Shown in pieces: positions 22,972-31,063 of a stretch of 37,850 bases of DNA. Origin of the DNA: JBAYJM01 sp964350585 (GTDB taxonomy: Bacteria; Patescibacteriota; Patescibacteriia; 2-01-FULL-39-33); assembly GCA_964350585.1 (NCBI GenBank), contig CAYGKC010000008.1:1-37850 (forward strand), given 5' to 3'. The position numbers were made by a program, and so were the translations under genes. The first letter of the stretch is position 1. Every line of letters begins with the position of its first letter. The notes beneath the pieces were generated by a model. That model was not told the DNA's origin. It ran no database searches and saw only the letters and a list, made by a program, of their open reading frames with translations.

Positions 22972-23046
22972 TAATAATTATCTAAAATTAAATAAAAAAA
23001 TCTATATTTAATTTATCTTTTTTAATATTTATGATAAAGTATATTA

Positions 23047-23817
23047 ATGATAAAAATAAAGACAAAAACAGATCTTATAATATTGCAAGAAGGAGGTAAA
23101 ATACTTGCGACGGTTTTAGATTTGGTTATAAAAAAAATCAAACCAGGCGTTACCACCGGTGAATTGAATGATTATGTTGAAGATTTGATAAAAAAATACG
23201 GAGGCGAGCCAAGTTTCAAAAATTATAAAGCGGCATGGGCGGAACACGCTTATCCGGCCGCTCTTTGCGTATCGCTGAACAATGAAGTTGTTCACGGTAT
23301 TCCCGAGCCGGAGAGAGTAATAAAAGACGGCGATATAGTCAGTTTGGATTGCGGACTTAAATATAAGGGTCTGTACACGGATATGGCTAAAAGCGTAGGT
23401 GTTGGAAAAATTTCAAAAGAAAACCAAAAACTTATAAGTATAACTGAAGAAGCTTTGATGGCCGGAATTGAAGTGATAGCGCCTGAGGTTAAACTCTCAG
23501 ATATTTCAAAAACAATCCAAAATAAAATTGAAAAAGCGGGATTTTCGGTCGTGAGGCAGTTGGTAGGACACGGAGTCGGCTTTTCAGCGCATGAGGAACC
23601 GCAAATCCCAAACTATTACAGTAAAAGTTTTCCGGAGGTAATTTTGAAAGAAGGCATGGTTTTGGCAATCGAACCAATGGTTAATATCGGAGGTTGGGAA
23701 GTTGATACGCTTGATGACGGTTGGACGATAGTTACCGCCGATGATTCTTTTTCAGCGCATTTTGAACATACTATTGCTGTGACACAAAAAGGTTACGAGA
23801 TTTTAACATTATTATAA
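23047..23817 (+). CDS. map: Methionine aminopeptidase, type I
   Basis: Removes the initiator Met from nascent proteins, with a two-metal active site. At 256 residues it is the usual type I length. Metal ligands are Asp101, Asp112, His175, Glu209 and Glu240, and His83 matches the substrate-binding His. There is no SD; a TATGAT-like -10 at 23030-23035 lies 11 nt before the ATG. The TAA at 23815-23817 is followed immediately by the palindromic repeat that brackets the GIY-YIG gene. infA, rpmJ and the alpha operon, which commonly follow map, are not in this window. Confidence 0.96.
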   Translation: MIKIKTKTDLIILQEGGKILATVLDLVIKKIKPGVTTGELNDYVEDLIKKYGGEPSFKNYKAAWAEHAYPAALCVSLNNEVVHGIPEPERVIKDGDIVSLDCGLKYKGLYTDMAKSVGVGKISKENQKLISITEEALMAGIEVIAPEVKLSDISKTIQNKIEKAGFSVVRQLVGHGVGFSAHEEPQIPNYYSKSFPEVILKEGMVLAIEPMVNIGGWEVDTLDDGWTIVTADDSFSAHFEHTIAVTQKGYEILTLL

Positions 23818-23858
23818 TGTCATTGCGAGGGAGTTTAAGCGACCGAAGCAATCCCATG
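23818..23858. repeat. Left palindromic repeat of the GIY-YIG unit
   Basis: It begins TGTCATTGCGAGG directly after the map stop codon and ends GAAGCAATCCCATG. The element is itself a partial palindrome (ATTGC...GCAAT). Its outer ends match, in inverted orientation, the repeat at 24162-24193. Confidence 0.8.
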
Positions 23859-23866
23859 TTAATAAA

Positions 23867-24160
23867 ATGAGCAATTACTATTTTATTTATATATTAACCA
23901 ATAGGTACAATAAAGTTTTATATATTGGCGTAACAAACAATTTATTAAAAAGAGTTTGGGAGCATATAAATAGTGAAAATAATTTTTGCTTTACAAAAAG
24001 ATATAATGTCTATAAGTTGGTATATTACGAAGAGTTTTATTCAATAAGCGATGCAATAGCTAGAGAGAAACAGTTGAAAGCCGGTTCAAGGCAAAGAAAG
24101 ATTGATTTAATAAATAATTTTAATAGCGAGTGGAGAGATTTGTATGAGGAAATGATATAG
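23867..24160 (+). CDS. GIY-YIG family endonuclease
   Basis: A 97-residue single-domain GIY-YIG nuclease. The signature is YIYILTNR (the GIY element in its YIY variant) followed by VLYIGVTNNLLKRVWEHI (the YIG element with the catalytic Arg). The C-terminus WRDLYEEM is typical of the YhbQ/UvrC-N-like small family. Such proteins lack the DNA-recognition domain of homing endonucleases, and their role is uncertain. The ATG at 23867 follows the left palindrome by 8 nt and the stop abuts the right palindrome, so gene and repeats look like one unit. No SD. Confidence 0.92.
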   Translation: MSNYYFIYILTNRYNKVLYIGVTNNLLKRVWEHINSENNFCFTKRYNVYKLVYYEEFYSISDAIAREKQLKAGSRQRKIDLINNFNSEWRDLYEEMI

Positions 24161-24161
24161 C

Positions 24162-24193
24162 CATGAGATTGCTTCACTTCGTTCGCAATGACA
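24162..24193. repeat. Right palindromic repeat of the GIY-YIG unit
   Basis: CATGAGATTGCTTC... to ...TTCGCAATGACA; its reverse complement begins TGTCATTGCGA and continues to GAAGCAATCTCATG, matching the left repeat. It is also a hairpin on its own (ATTGC...GCAAT). Confidence 0.8.
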
Positions 24194-24202
24194 GCAAATA
24201 TT

Positions 24203-24586
24203 ATGAAACTACTTGGCATTGATTACGGTGATTCAAAAGTGGGGTTGGCAATAGCCGATACCGAAAGTGGCGTTGCTTTACCGTATATAATTTTAAAGAA
24301 CAACGGATGGAATAATCTTATTGAAGAACTTAAAAAAATTTTTATTACAGAAAGAATCGAAAAGATCATTATCGGTTTGCCTGTTGATAAAAATGGAAAC
24401 GAATCGGAGCAAGCACTAAGGGTAAGGGAATTTTCCAAAAAACTTAATGAAAATACAAGTATCCCAATAGATTACTTAGATGAAAGATTTTCAACAAGGC
24501 AAGCTCAGGATCTTTCGCCAGGCAGGCAAGAAGATGATGTGGCCGCAATGTTGGTGCTTCAAAATTATCTTGATAAAATTGCATAA
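24203..24586 (+). CDS. ruvX: Putative pre-16S rRNA nuclease / Holliday junction resolvase-like YqgF
   Basis: 127 residues from ATG 24203 (MKLLGIDYGDSKVGLAIAD). The frame is open to 24188, but that extension is the GIY-YIG flanking repeat. The RNase H-like fold is marked by Asp7, the IIIGLPVDKNG strand, Asp93-Glu94 in LDERFSTRQAQ, and Asp111/112 near the C-terminus. The family matures 16S rRNA 5' ends in E. coli and has been proposed to act on recombination junctions. It is followed by recO after 79 nt. Confidence 0.92.
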   Translation: MKLLGIDYGDSKVGLAIADTESGVALPYIILKNNGWNNLIEELKKIFITERIEKIIIGLPVDKNGNESEQALRVREFSKKLNENTSIPIDYLDERFSTRQAQDLSPGRQEDDVAAMLVLQNYLDKIA

Positions 24587-24645
24587 TTTCTAATTTCAAT
24601 CTAAGTTAATTTCAAAATTAAATCTCATTTGTAAATTAGAAATTA
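24584..24645. repeat. 13-bp inverted repeat between ruvX and recO
   Basis: TAATTTCTAATTT (24584-24596) and its exact reverse complement (24633-24645) are separated by 36 nt. It is A/T-only apart from one base pair, with no T-run after it, so its significance is uncertain. Confidence 0.5.
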
Positions 24646-24665
24646 AAAATTGAAAATTAATTTAA

Positions 24666-25229
24666 ATGACATATCTTACTCAGGGCATAGTCTTACGGCG
24701 TGATCACTTAAGCGAATGTGATCGACGCTATGTAATTTACACAAAAGAATTAGGTAAAATTAGCGCCATAGCCAAGGGTGCTAAAAAAATAATTTCCAAA
24801 TTAAATTCTCACTTGGATTATTTTTGTATTGCTAACTTAATGCTGGCCAAGGGTTCGAATTGCGAAAGGATTGCTTCAGCTCAAATCCAAAGCAGATTTC
24901 CATCGATTGTTGGGAATTCTTTAAAGTCCACTTCGGCTTTTTATTTTTGCGAAGTATCTGATTCACTTATTAAATTTACTTTAAGCGATGGCAAAACATT
25001 TCAAATTATGGAGGATTTTTACAGTGCGTTAGACGGCGCCCAAAATAAGAATGAAGTTTTGTTGGCTTTGAATGCAAGTATTTTCGAACTATTGAAAAGG
25101 CTTGGATATGAGCCAGAAATTACAGCCAAAAACCAAAAACAACTATTATTTGACCTGAATAAATTAATCCAATACACGGCAGAAAAAGAGGTAAAAAGCT
25201 TCGAATTTCTCTATAAATTTTTTACCTAA
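24666..25229 (+). CDS. recO: DNA repair protein RecO, short form
   Basis: 187 residues, shorter than the ~240 of model bacteria. The N-terminal OB fold is recognisable (TQGIVLRRDHLSECDRRYVIYT, GKISAIAKGAKK), followed by the helical domain to ~165. The CxxC zinc finger found in many RecO proteins is missing. RecO works with RecR and RecF to load RecA; partners are not in the window. No SD. Confidence 0.88.
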   Translation: MTYLTQGIVLRRDHLSECDRRYVIYTKELGKISAIAKGAKKIISKLNSHLDYFCIANLMLAKGSNCERIASAQIQSRFPSIVGNSLKSTSAFYFCEVSDSLIKFTLSDGKTFQIMEDFYSALDGAQNKNEVLLALNASIFELLKRLGYEPEITAKNQKQLLFDLNKLIQYTAEKEVKSFEFLYKFFT

Positions 25230-25235
25230 AATAGC

Positions 25236-25264
25236 TTGCTTAAATAATTGATTTTTTGTATAAT
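25236..25264 (+). promoter_or_regulatory. Promoter of aspS
   Basis: TTGCTT (25236-25241), 17-nt spacer, TATAAT (25259-25264). The ~60-nt leader holds a perfect 9-bp hairpin, GCAAAAATG (25280-25288) with CATTTTTGC (25298-25306), with no T-run. Confidence 0.7.
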
Positions 25265-25329
25265 ATATTAAAAGTATTCGCAAAAATGGCTTTGTTGCAT
25301 TTTTGCCGATAAAAAATAATTACAAAATT

Positions 25330-26784
25330 ATGGGAAGAATTTCAGTAGCGGAGGTGACAAACAAAATCGGGGAGGAAGTTCTTATTAAGGGCTGGGTTCA
25401 TACCAGAAGAGATCATGGTAAATTGATTTTTATTGATTTGCGTGACAGAAGCGGAGTTTTACAAGTAGTATTTATTCCTTCAAATAAAGAGGCGCATGAA
25501 TTGGCACAGAAGCTTCGAAGCGAATATGTCGTTTCAATCAAAGGGCAAATTAATGCGCGTCCTGAGAATATGATTAACGATAAGATTCCTACTGGAACTG
25601 TCGAAATGTTGGCGACCGAATTGGAAATTCTAAATGAAGCCAAGACCCCTCCTTTTGAAATTGATAAAGATACTATTGGAATTAATGAAGAACTAAGGTT
25701 AAAATACCGCTATTTGGATTTAAGATCGGAGAGAATGACCCGAAATATGGTTATGAGGCACAAGATGATAAAATTTTTTAGAGATTTTTTAAACGATAAA
25801 GGATTTTTGGAAATTGAAACACCGATTTTAACTAAGGGAACTCCTGAGGGCGCAAGGGAATTTATGGTGCCATCCAGGCTTTGGCCGGGCAAGTTTTATG
25901 TTTTACCTCAATCACCTCAGCAATTCAAACAATTACTTATGGTTTCTGGAGCAGAAAAATATTTCCAAGTTGCGCGCTGTTTTAGAGACGAAGATCAAAG
26001 AGGCGATAGGCAGGCTGAATTTACTCAGTTAGATATGGAGATGAGTTTTGTTGAAAGAGATGAGATTTTGGAAATAGTAGAAGAAATGTATATTAAACTG
26101 GTGGAAGAGTTATATCCTGAAAAACAAATACAGCAGAAGCCGTTTCCTCGTTTGACCTATTCTGAAGCAATGGAAAAGTACGGTTCTGATAAGCCGGATT
26201 TAAGAAAGGATAAAAATGATCCAAATGAATTGGCTTTTTGTTGGGTGATTGATTTTCCAATGTTCAAGAAAAGTGAAAAAGAAAAGAAACTAGTTACTTC
26301 TCATCATCCTTTTACTATGCCAAATAAGGATGATATGGAGAAATATCCAGATGAGCCTTTGAAATGGCGTTCAGACGCATACGATTTTGTCCTAAACGGC
26401 AATGAATTGTCCAGTGGCTCAATCAGAATTCACAGAAGAGATATTCAGCAAAAGATTTTTGAACTTTTAGGAGTCAGTAAAGAAGAAATAGAATCAAGAT
26501 TCGGTCATATGCTGGAAGCATTCGAATATGGCTCTCCACCTCATGGTGGTATCGCTCCTGGTGTTGATAGAACTATTGCTTTGTTGCACAATGAGCCAAA
26601 TATAAGAGAAGTCATAGTATTTCCCAAAACTGGAGATAACAGAGATCTTATGATGGATGCCCCTAATTACGCCAGTAAAAACGTTTTGAAAGATACTCAT
26701 ATCCAGATTGCTGAAGACGTTATTGAAGAAGCTAAAGAAAAAGGAATTAATTTGTTTGGTGAACAAACAGAAATAGCAGACTAA
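25330..26784 (+). CDS. aspS: Aspartyl-tRNA synthetase, bacterial type lacking the GAD domain
   Basis: 484 residues from ATG 25330 (MGRISVAE); a TTG at 25303 in the same frame lies in the leader hairpin and is less likely. The anticodon-binding OB fold is at ~1-110, motif 2 around FRDEDQRGDRQAEFTQLD and motif 3 near the C-terminus (GIAPGVDRTIALL). The ~100-residue GAD insertion between motifs 2 and 3 of ordinary bacterial AspRS (~590 residues) is missing: KPDLRKDKNDPNELAF joins its two borders directly. Whether it is discriminating or charges tRNA-Asn as well cannot be judged here. Confidence 0.95.
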   Translation: MGRISVAEVTNKIGEEVLIKGWVHTRRDHGKLIFIDLRDRSGVLQVVFIPSNKEAHELAQKLRSEYVVSIKGQINARPENMINDKIPTGTVEMLATELEILNEAKTPPFEIDKDTIGINEELRLKYRYLDLRSERMTRNMVMRHKMIKFFRDFLNDKGFLEIETPILTKGTPEGAREFMVPSRLWPGKFYVLPQSPQQFKQLLMVSGAEKYFQVARCFRDEDQRGDRQAEFTQLDMEMSFVERDEILEIVEEMYIKLVEELYPEKQIQQKPFPRLTYSEAMEKYGSDKPDLRKDKNDPNELAFCWVIDFPMFKKSEKEKKLVTSHHPFTMPNKDDMEKYPDEPLKWRSDAYDFVLNGNELSSGSIRIHRRDIQQKIFELLGVSKEEIESRFGHMLEAFEYGSPPHGGIAPGVDRTIALLHNEPNIREVIVFPKTGDNRDLMMDAPNYASKNVLKDTHIQIAEDVIEEAKEKGINLFGEQTEIAD

Positions 26785-26802
26785 AAATTAAATAAAAATA
26801 CT

Positions 26803-27312
26803 ATGGAAGGTACAAAAAAATGGCTTCTAATGTTGACCGTCATCCTGGTCTTATTAGTTGTTTTGGTTATGTTGTTATTTTTTTATGTTATTAACCAGCA
26901 AAATGCTATCCAAAAGCAAATTGTTGATTATTATCAATTCAAAACAGAATCTTTGAATGATGATGCTCAGAGTTTTTTAAGCAATGACGACAATGAAGAA
27001 GTTGAAACTCCTTTCGTTTCTGATTTAGAAGATGAAAGTGAGACAGCTAATTCGGCTATAAAACAGCTTTTTGTGGAAAAATACGATAAAAATGCAAGTG
27101 AAGTAGTTGTAAATATAAGTAAATTGGAAGGAAACTTTGCAAGCGGTGGAGTAATATTGGGAGAAGGTCCCGGAAACGGTGGCTATTTTTTGGCGACAAA
27201 AGTTAATAACAATTGGAAAATTGTATTTGATGGAAATGGAGCTTATAGTTGTACCTTGCTTGAAAGCTACGGATTTCCGCAGTCAATGAAGGAAGGTTGC
27301 TATAATAATTAA
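26803..27312 (+). CDS. Membrane-anchored protein with small C-terminal domain
   Basis: 169 residues: a single N-terminal hydrophobic segment (~7-32), an acidic linker (~45-80) and a C-terminal domain with the GGYFLATKVNNNWKIVFDGNGAYSC block and a second Cys near the end (GCYNN). Domains of this look are frequent in Patescibacteria cell-surface proteins, but I know no function. The two Cys in the extracytoplasmic domain could form a disulfide. It lies 18 nt after aspS and 10 nt before the next membrane gene. Confidence 0.75.
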   Translation: MEGTKKWLLMLTVILVLLVVLVMLLFFYVINQQNAIQKQIVDYYQFKTESLNDDAQSFLSNDDNEEVETPFVSDLEDESETANSAIKQLFVEKYDKNASEVVVNISKLEGNFASGGVILGEGPGNGGYFLATKVNNNWKIVFDGNGAYSCTLLESYGFPQSMKEGCYNN

Positions 27313-27322
27313 CTTAATAAAT

Positions 27323-28243
27323 ATGGAAAAACAAAATACAATTTCAAAAGGCAATGGAGCTCTTGACGCATTCCTAAACTTATTGGTATTAATTTCTCTT
27401 GGCTGGTTAGTGACATCCATAGGAAAAATACTTTTTAACGTTGTTGATAATTACTTTGCGCCAAATAACTATTACTATGGTTATAATGTTTCAGTTCAAG
27501 TCGGTTTAAAAGCAGGCATTGCTTCATTAATTATTCTTTTGCCAATTTTTTTGATTGTAGTAACTGTCTTACATGCCCAGTATCAAAAACAAAAACTGAA
27601 CAATACAAGCGGGATACACCGATGGCTAACTTACTTGATGCTTTTAGCATCTGCTCTAACTGTAATTGGTAGTCTAGTTGCTCTTATTGTTAATTTTCTA
27701 AACGGAGAATATACTGCAAATGTCCTTTTAAAGATCTTAATAATATTATTGTTAGCTTTGGGTATATTCGGTTATTTCGGATATGATCTAAAGCGTAAAG
27801 AATATTCAAAAAAATCTACTGTGTCAATTGTTGCTTTTATTATTATTTTAGTAGTTGGAATCGGATCGTTAGTAGGATCTTTTTTGATTATCGATTCTCC
27901 CAAGGTTTCTAAAATGAAAAGAATGGATTTGATTAAGGTTGAGCACTTAAATACAATCAATGCGAATGTTCTTTCTTTTTATTTTACTAATAAAAAGTTG
28001 CCAACGATTGAAGAAGCCAAAATCAAATCTCTTTTCGATCCTGAAACAAAACAGCCTTATGAATACAATGTTTTAGGTGAAAATGAATATGAACTGTGTG
28101 CAAACTTTTCTTATGCAGTACCGGAAAATGAAAAAATGCACGCTGCAGAAGAATGGTATAGTCATTTAGCCGGGCGCCAATGTTTTGCAAAAAGCATATC
28201 TGAAACAAATTTAAATAATATGCCGATTGGAATAAAACAATAA
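27323..28243 (+). CDS. DUF5671-like multi-span membrane protein
   Basis: 306 residues with about five hydrophobic spans (~13-40, 63-86, 104-128, 133-152, 167-190), then a ~110-residue soluble tail containing two Cys. The start FLNLLVLISLGWLVTSIGKILF and the overall layout match DUF5671-type proteins that are common in CPR genomes; the identification is from pattern only. The tail region (FDPETKQPYEYNV...YELCANF) recalls segments of CPR surface proteins. Function unknown. One base separates it from the next gene. Confidence 0.7.
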   Translation: MEKQNTISKGNGALDAFLNLLVLISLGWLVTSIGKILFNVVDNYFAPNNYYYGYNVSVQVGLKAGIASLIILLPIFLIVVTVLHAQYQKQKLNNTSGIHRWLTYLMLLASALTVIGSLVALIVNFLNGEYTANVLLKILIILLLALGIFGYFGYDLKRKEYSKKSTVSIVAFIIILVVGIGSLVGSFLIIDSPKVSKMKRMDLIKVEHLNTINANVLSFYFTNKKLPTIEEAKIKSLFDPETKQPYEYNVLGENEYELCANFSYAVPENEKMHAAEEWYSHLAGRQCFAKSISETNLNNMPIGIKQ

Positions 28244-28244
28244 T

Positions 28245-28847
28245 ATGCCAATATCAAAAACACTCAAAGATTATCTTAAAAAGAATAATATAGATTATGA
28301 AGAGATTGTGCATAAGACAGTTTACACTGCTTATGATGCTGCACAGACTCTAAAGAAAAATTTAAATGAAATAGCTAAAAACTTATTGGTAAAAACTGAT
28401 AAGACTTATGTTTTGGTTGTTATTCCCGCCGATAAAAAGTTACACCTGGAAAAACTGAAAAAAGCCTTAAATGCTAAAAGTATTTCAATTCCCAAAGAGC
28501 AGATATTAATCAAAGTTCTAAAGATAAAACCCGGGGCTCTTTCTTCTTTTGGTAAATTGCATAAACTGGAAACCGTAGTGGATAAAACAATGGTTGCTAC
28601 CAAGAAGGCAGTTTTAAGCGCAGGCAGTTTTACCGACAGTGTATTTATGAAGGTTAAAGATTTTATTCAGTTGGAAGAAGCAAAAGTTGCGGACATAGCC
28701 ATGAGTGGAGGTTATAAGATTCCCAAAACCACAAAGAAGCAAATGAAAAAAGTTAAGGCAAAGGTTACTAAGAAAAATTTATCGAAGAAAGCAACCGGAA
28801 AAGCCAAAAAAACAGTTCCGAAGAAGAAGGTCACTAAGAAGAAATAA
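28245..28847 (+). CDS. YbaK/EbsC-like aminoacyl-tRNA deacylase with Lys-rich tail
   Basis: 200 residues. The first ~155 match the YbaK/ProX fold (YEEIVHKTVYTAYDAAQ, NEIAKNLLVKTDK, PGALSSFGKLHK and GSFTDSVFMKVKDF), enzymes that hydrolyse mischarged tRNAs such as Cys-tRNA-Pro. The last ~45 residues are almost all Lys with Thr/Ala/Val, like a histone H1 tail, and are not usual for YbaK. The tail may tether the enzyme to RNA or DNA. It is tightly packed in the aspS downstream operon. Confidence 0.85.
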   Translation: MPISKTLKDYLKKNNIDYEEIVHKTVYTAYDAAQTLKKNLNEIAKNLLVKTDKTYVLVVIPADKKLHLEKLKKALNAKSISIPKEQILIKVLKIKPGALSSFGKLHKLETVVDKTMVATKKAVLSAGSFTDSVFMKVKDFIQLEEAKVADIAMSGGYKIPKTTKKQMKKVKAKVTKKNLSKKATGKAKKTVPKKKVTKKK

Positions 28848-28862
28848 TAGGAATTACTAAGA

Positions 28863-29558
28863 ATGTACGAAATTAAAACAGAACAGTATAGTGGACCGTT
28901 AGAGTTATTATTAAAGCTTATTGAGGAGCAAAAATTGAATATTTCGCAGATATCATTGGCCAAAGTTACGGATCAATATCTCACTTATCTAGATAAGCTG
29001 AAAGAAATTAACGCTTCGGATCTGGCCGATTTCCTTGTTATAGCAACCAAGCTTTTAATTATTAAATCAAAGTCAGTTATACCCGCTAACGTTGAAGATG
29101 AAGAGGACAGTGCGGATCAACTCGAGATGCAACTTAAAATGTATAAGCAGTATCTCCTAGCGACAAAAAAAATTGAGTCTATATTGAAGGAAAAGAATTT
29201 CGTATTTACTCGCGAAAGGATCGTTCTAAATTTTGAACCCGCTTTTTCTCCACCGGAAAATTGTGAAGCAAGTGATCTAAGAAATGCTTTTGAGAATATT
29301 TTAAACAGAATTGATTATATTGTAAGATTGCCGCAGAAAATAATGGAAAAAACTGTAAGTTTAAATGATGTTGTTGAAAGCATGAGGAATAATTTAAAAA
29401 GCGCAGAAAAAATTATTTTTAGATCTCTTATATCTCAGGCCAAATCTAAAGGAGAAGTGGTTGTGTATTTTATGGCCTTGTTGCAATTGATTAAAAACGG
29501 AGAGGCTTTGGTTAATCAAGATACAATATTTGATGAAATAATAGTTCAAAAATTTTAA
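28863..29558 (+). CDS. scpA: Segregation and condensation protein A
   Basis: The kleisin subunit of the SMC-ScpAB condensin, 231 residues. The N-terminal signature is YSGPLELLLKLIEEQKLNISQI, followed by DQYLTYLDKL and a C-terminal winged-helix region. It bridges the SMC heads and recruits ScpB. It is immediately followed by scpB with no gap, which is the usual arrangement. smc is not in the window. Confidence 0.93.
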   Translation: MYEIKTEQYSGPLELLLKLIEEQKLNISQISLAKVTDQYLTYLDKLKEINASDLADFLVIATKLLIIKSKSVIPANVEDEEDSADQLEMQLKMYKQYLLATKKIESILKEKNFVFTRERIVLNFEPAFSPPENCEASDLRNAFENILNRIDYIVRLPQKIMEKTVSLNDVVESMRNNLKSAEKIIFRSLISQAKSKGEVVVYFMALLQLIKNGEALVNQDTIFDEIIVQKF

Positions 29559-30158
29559 ATGGAAGCAATAAAAAATAAAATTGAATCGTTGTTGTTTATT
29601 TCACATAAGCCTCTGGCAATTGGTGAAATTGCAAAAATCAATAGTATTGATGCATCAGAGGCAGAAAAAATATTAGAAGAGCTGTATGCTCAATACCAAG
29701 AGCGCAATTCAGGTATTGTTATTTTAAAAAACAATAATAAATATCAGATGGCAACAGCTGGTGATTCTTCTGAAGTTATATCTGAATTTATAAAGGCAGA
29801 AATAACTGGGGAGCTCACCAAGCCGTCACTTGAGGCTTTAACTATAATAGCTTATAGAGGTCCTGTTTCAAAGGCAGAGTTGGAATTAATCAGAGGAGTA
29901 AATTGCGGGCTTATTTTAAGAAATTTGTTAATGAGAGGATTAATTGAAGCTAAAGAAGATAAGTCAAGAGAAATTACTGTTTATAGTGTAACTTTCGAAT
30001 TTTTGAAATACCTGGGAATCACAAAGGTTGAGGAACTTCCGGATTTTGAGAGCCTAAATAGGAATAATAATTTAGAAAAGCTTTTAGAGGGAATTGTGGG
30101 TTCTTCCGAAGAAAACATTTCAGAAACAATTACAATAGATAATAATGAATTAAAATAA
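29559..30158 (+). CDS. scpB: Segregation and condensation protein B
   Basis: 199 residues of two winged-helix domains; the characteristic SLEALTIIAYRGPVSKAELELIRGV block is at ~86-110. It dimerises and binds the centre of ScpA. Its ATG follows the scpA stop codon directly, and its own TAA overlaps the next ATG by one base (TAATG), so translation is likely coupled on both sides. Confidence 0.93.
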   Translation: MEAIKNKIESLLFISHKPLAIGEIAKINSIDASEAEKILEELYAQYQERNSGIVILKNNNKYQMATAGDSSEVISEFIKAEITGELTKPSLEALTIIAYRGPVSKAELELIRGVNCGLILRNLLMRGLIEAKEDKSREITVYSVTFEFLKYLGITKVEELPDFESLNRNNNLEKLLEGIVGSSEENISETITIDNNELK

Positions 30159-31063
30159 TGATTGAAATACTTGCAAACTTAATTTTAGCAGCTATTTTGT
30201 CTCAATTTACATCCAACCAACCACAGATTAACGTATCTCAAGAGAATGCTCAAATCAGTAATGTGTATTCTCCTCAAAGAAAAGTTTCTCCAAGCATCGG
30301 TGTAAAAGTATCTGCGCAAAGTCTGGCTGCAGCTGATGAAAATACTCTTCAACTGCTTTATGAAAAAAATTCAAAAGAAGTAAGGTCAATTGCCAGCATA
30401 ACAAAATTAATGACAGCCTTGGTTTTTTTAGAAACAAATCCTGATATGGAAAAGGAAATAATCATTACAAAAGATGATTATAGGGCTGGAAACAGGGCAT
30501 ATTTTTTTGAAGGAGAAAGGGTAAAGGTAAAAGACTTATTCAGTGTAATGCTTATCGCGTCTGCAAACGAAGGATCTGCGGCTTTAGTCAGATCTACCGG
30601 TTTAACAAGTGAGGAATTTATAAAAAAAATGAATGACAAGGCGCAAGATCTTGGCATGACACAAACTATTTTTGCCGATGAAACAGGATTGAATAATAAT
30701 AATAAATCTACCGCTTCTGATATTTTAAAGCTGGCGAAAGAGGCTTTCAATCATGATGAAATATCATCAGTAGTCGGTTTGAAAAACTACCAGTTTGAAG
30801 TCGCGAATAATAAGATTAAAAGAAGTGTAGTGGCTACTGATAAAATTCTTGGCGATGACTTTGGTTACGGTAATGATAGTTATAGAATTTTAGCAGGTAA
30901 AACAGGTTATTTGGATTCAGCTGGATACTGTTTTGCAAGTAAGGTGACAAACAAAGATGGTGACAAGACAATTATTGTGGTTTTGGGCAGTTCTGGATCA
31001 GATACTCGGTTTAATGACACAAAAAGTATTGCTTACTGGGTTTATAATAATTATATTTGGTAA
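30158..31063 (+). CDS. D-alanyl-D-alanine carboxypeptidase (peptidase S11)
   Basis: A 301-residue penicillin-binding protein of the DacA/PbpG type that trims peptidoglycan stem peptides. The catalytic motifs are SxxK (Ser80-Ile-Thr-Lys83), SxN (Ser135-Ala-Asn137) and KTG (248-250). A hydrophobic N-terminus (~1-17) is a signal peptide or anchor. It shows that the organism remodels a peptidoglycan wall. The start overlaps the scpB stop and its TAA overlaps the tpiA ATG, both as TAATG. Confidence 0.93.
   Translation: MIEILANLILAAILSQFTSNQPQINVSQENAQISNVYSPQRKVSPSIGVKVSAQSLAAADENTLQLLYEKNSKEVRSIASITKLMTALVFLETNPDMEKEIIITKDDYRAGNRAYFFEGERVKVKDLFSVMLIASANEGSAALVRSTGLTSEEFIKKMNDKAQDLGMTQTIFADETGLNNNNKSTASDILKLAKEAFNHDEISSVVGLKNYQFEVANNKIKRSVVATDKILGDDFGYGNDSYRILAGKTGYLDSAGYCFASKVTNKDGDKTIIVVLGSSGSDTRFNDTKSIAYWVYNNYIW

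Larger units (their letters stand above)
23818..24193 (+). mobile_element. Putative mobile or repeat-borne GIY-YIG unit
   Basis: A 376-bp unit made of a single small GIY-YIG nuclease gene and two inverted, internally palindromic flanking repeats. The left one starts right at the map stop, and the right one ends 9 nt before the ruvX start. The unit is thus inserted cleanly between two housekeeping genes. The repeat type (TGTCATTGCGA...GAAGCAATC) resembles dispersed palindromes I know from many bacterial genomes, often next to this nuclease family. Mobility is inferred, not shown. Confidence 0.5.
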
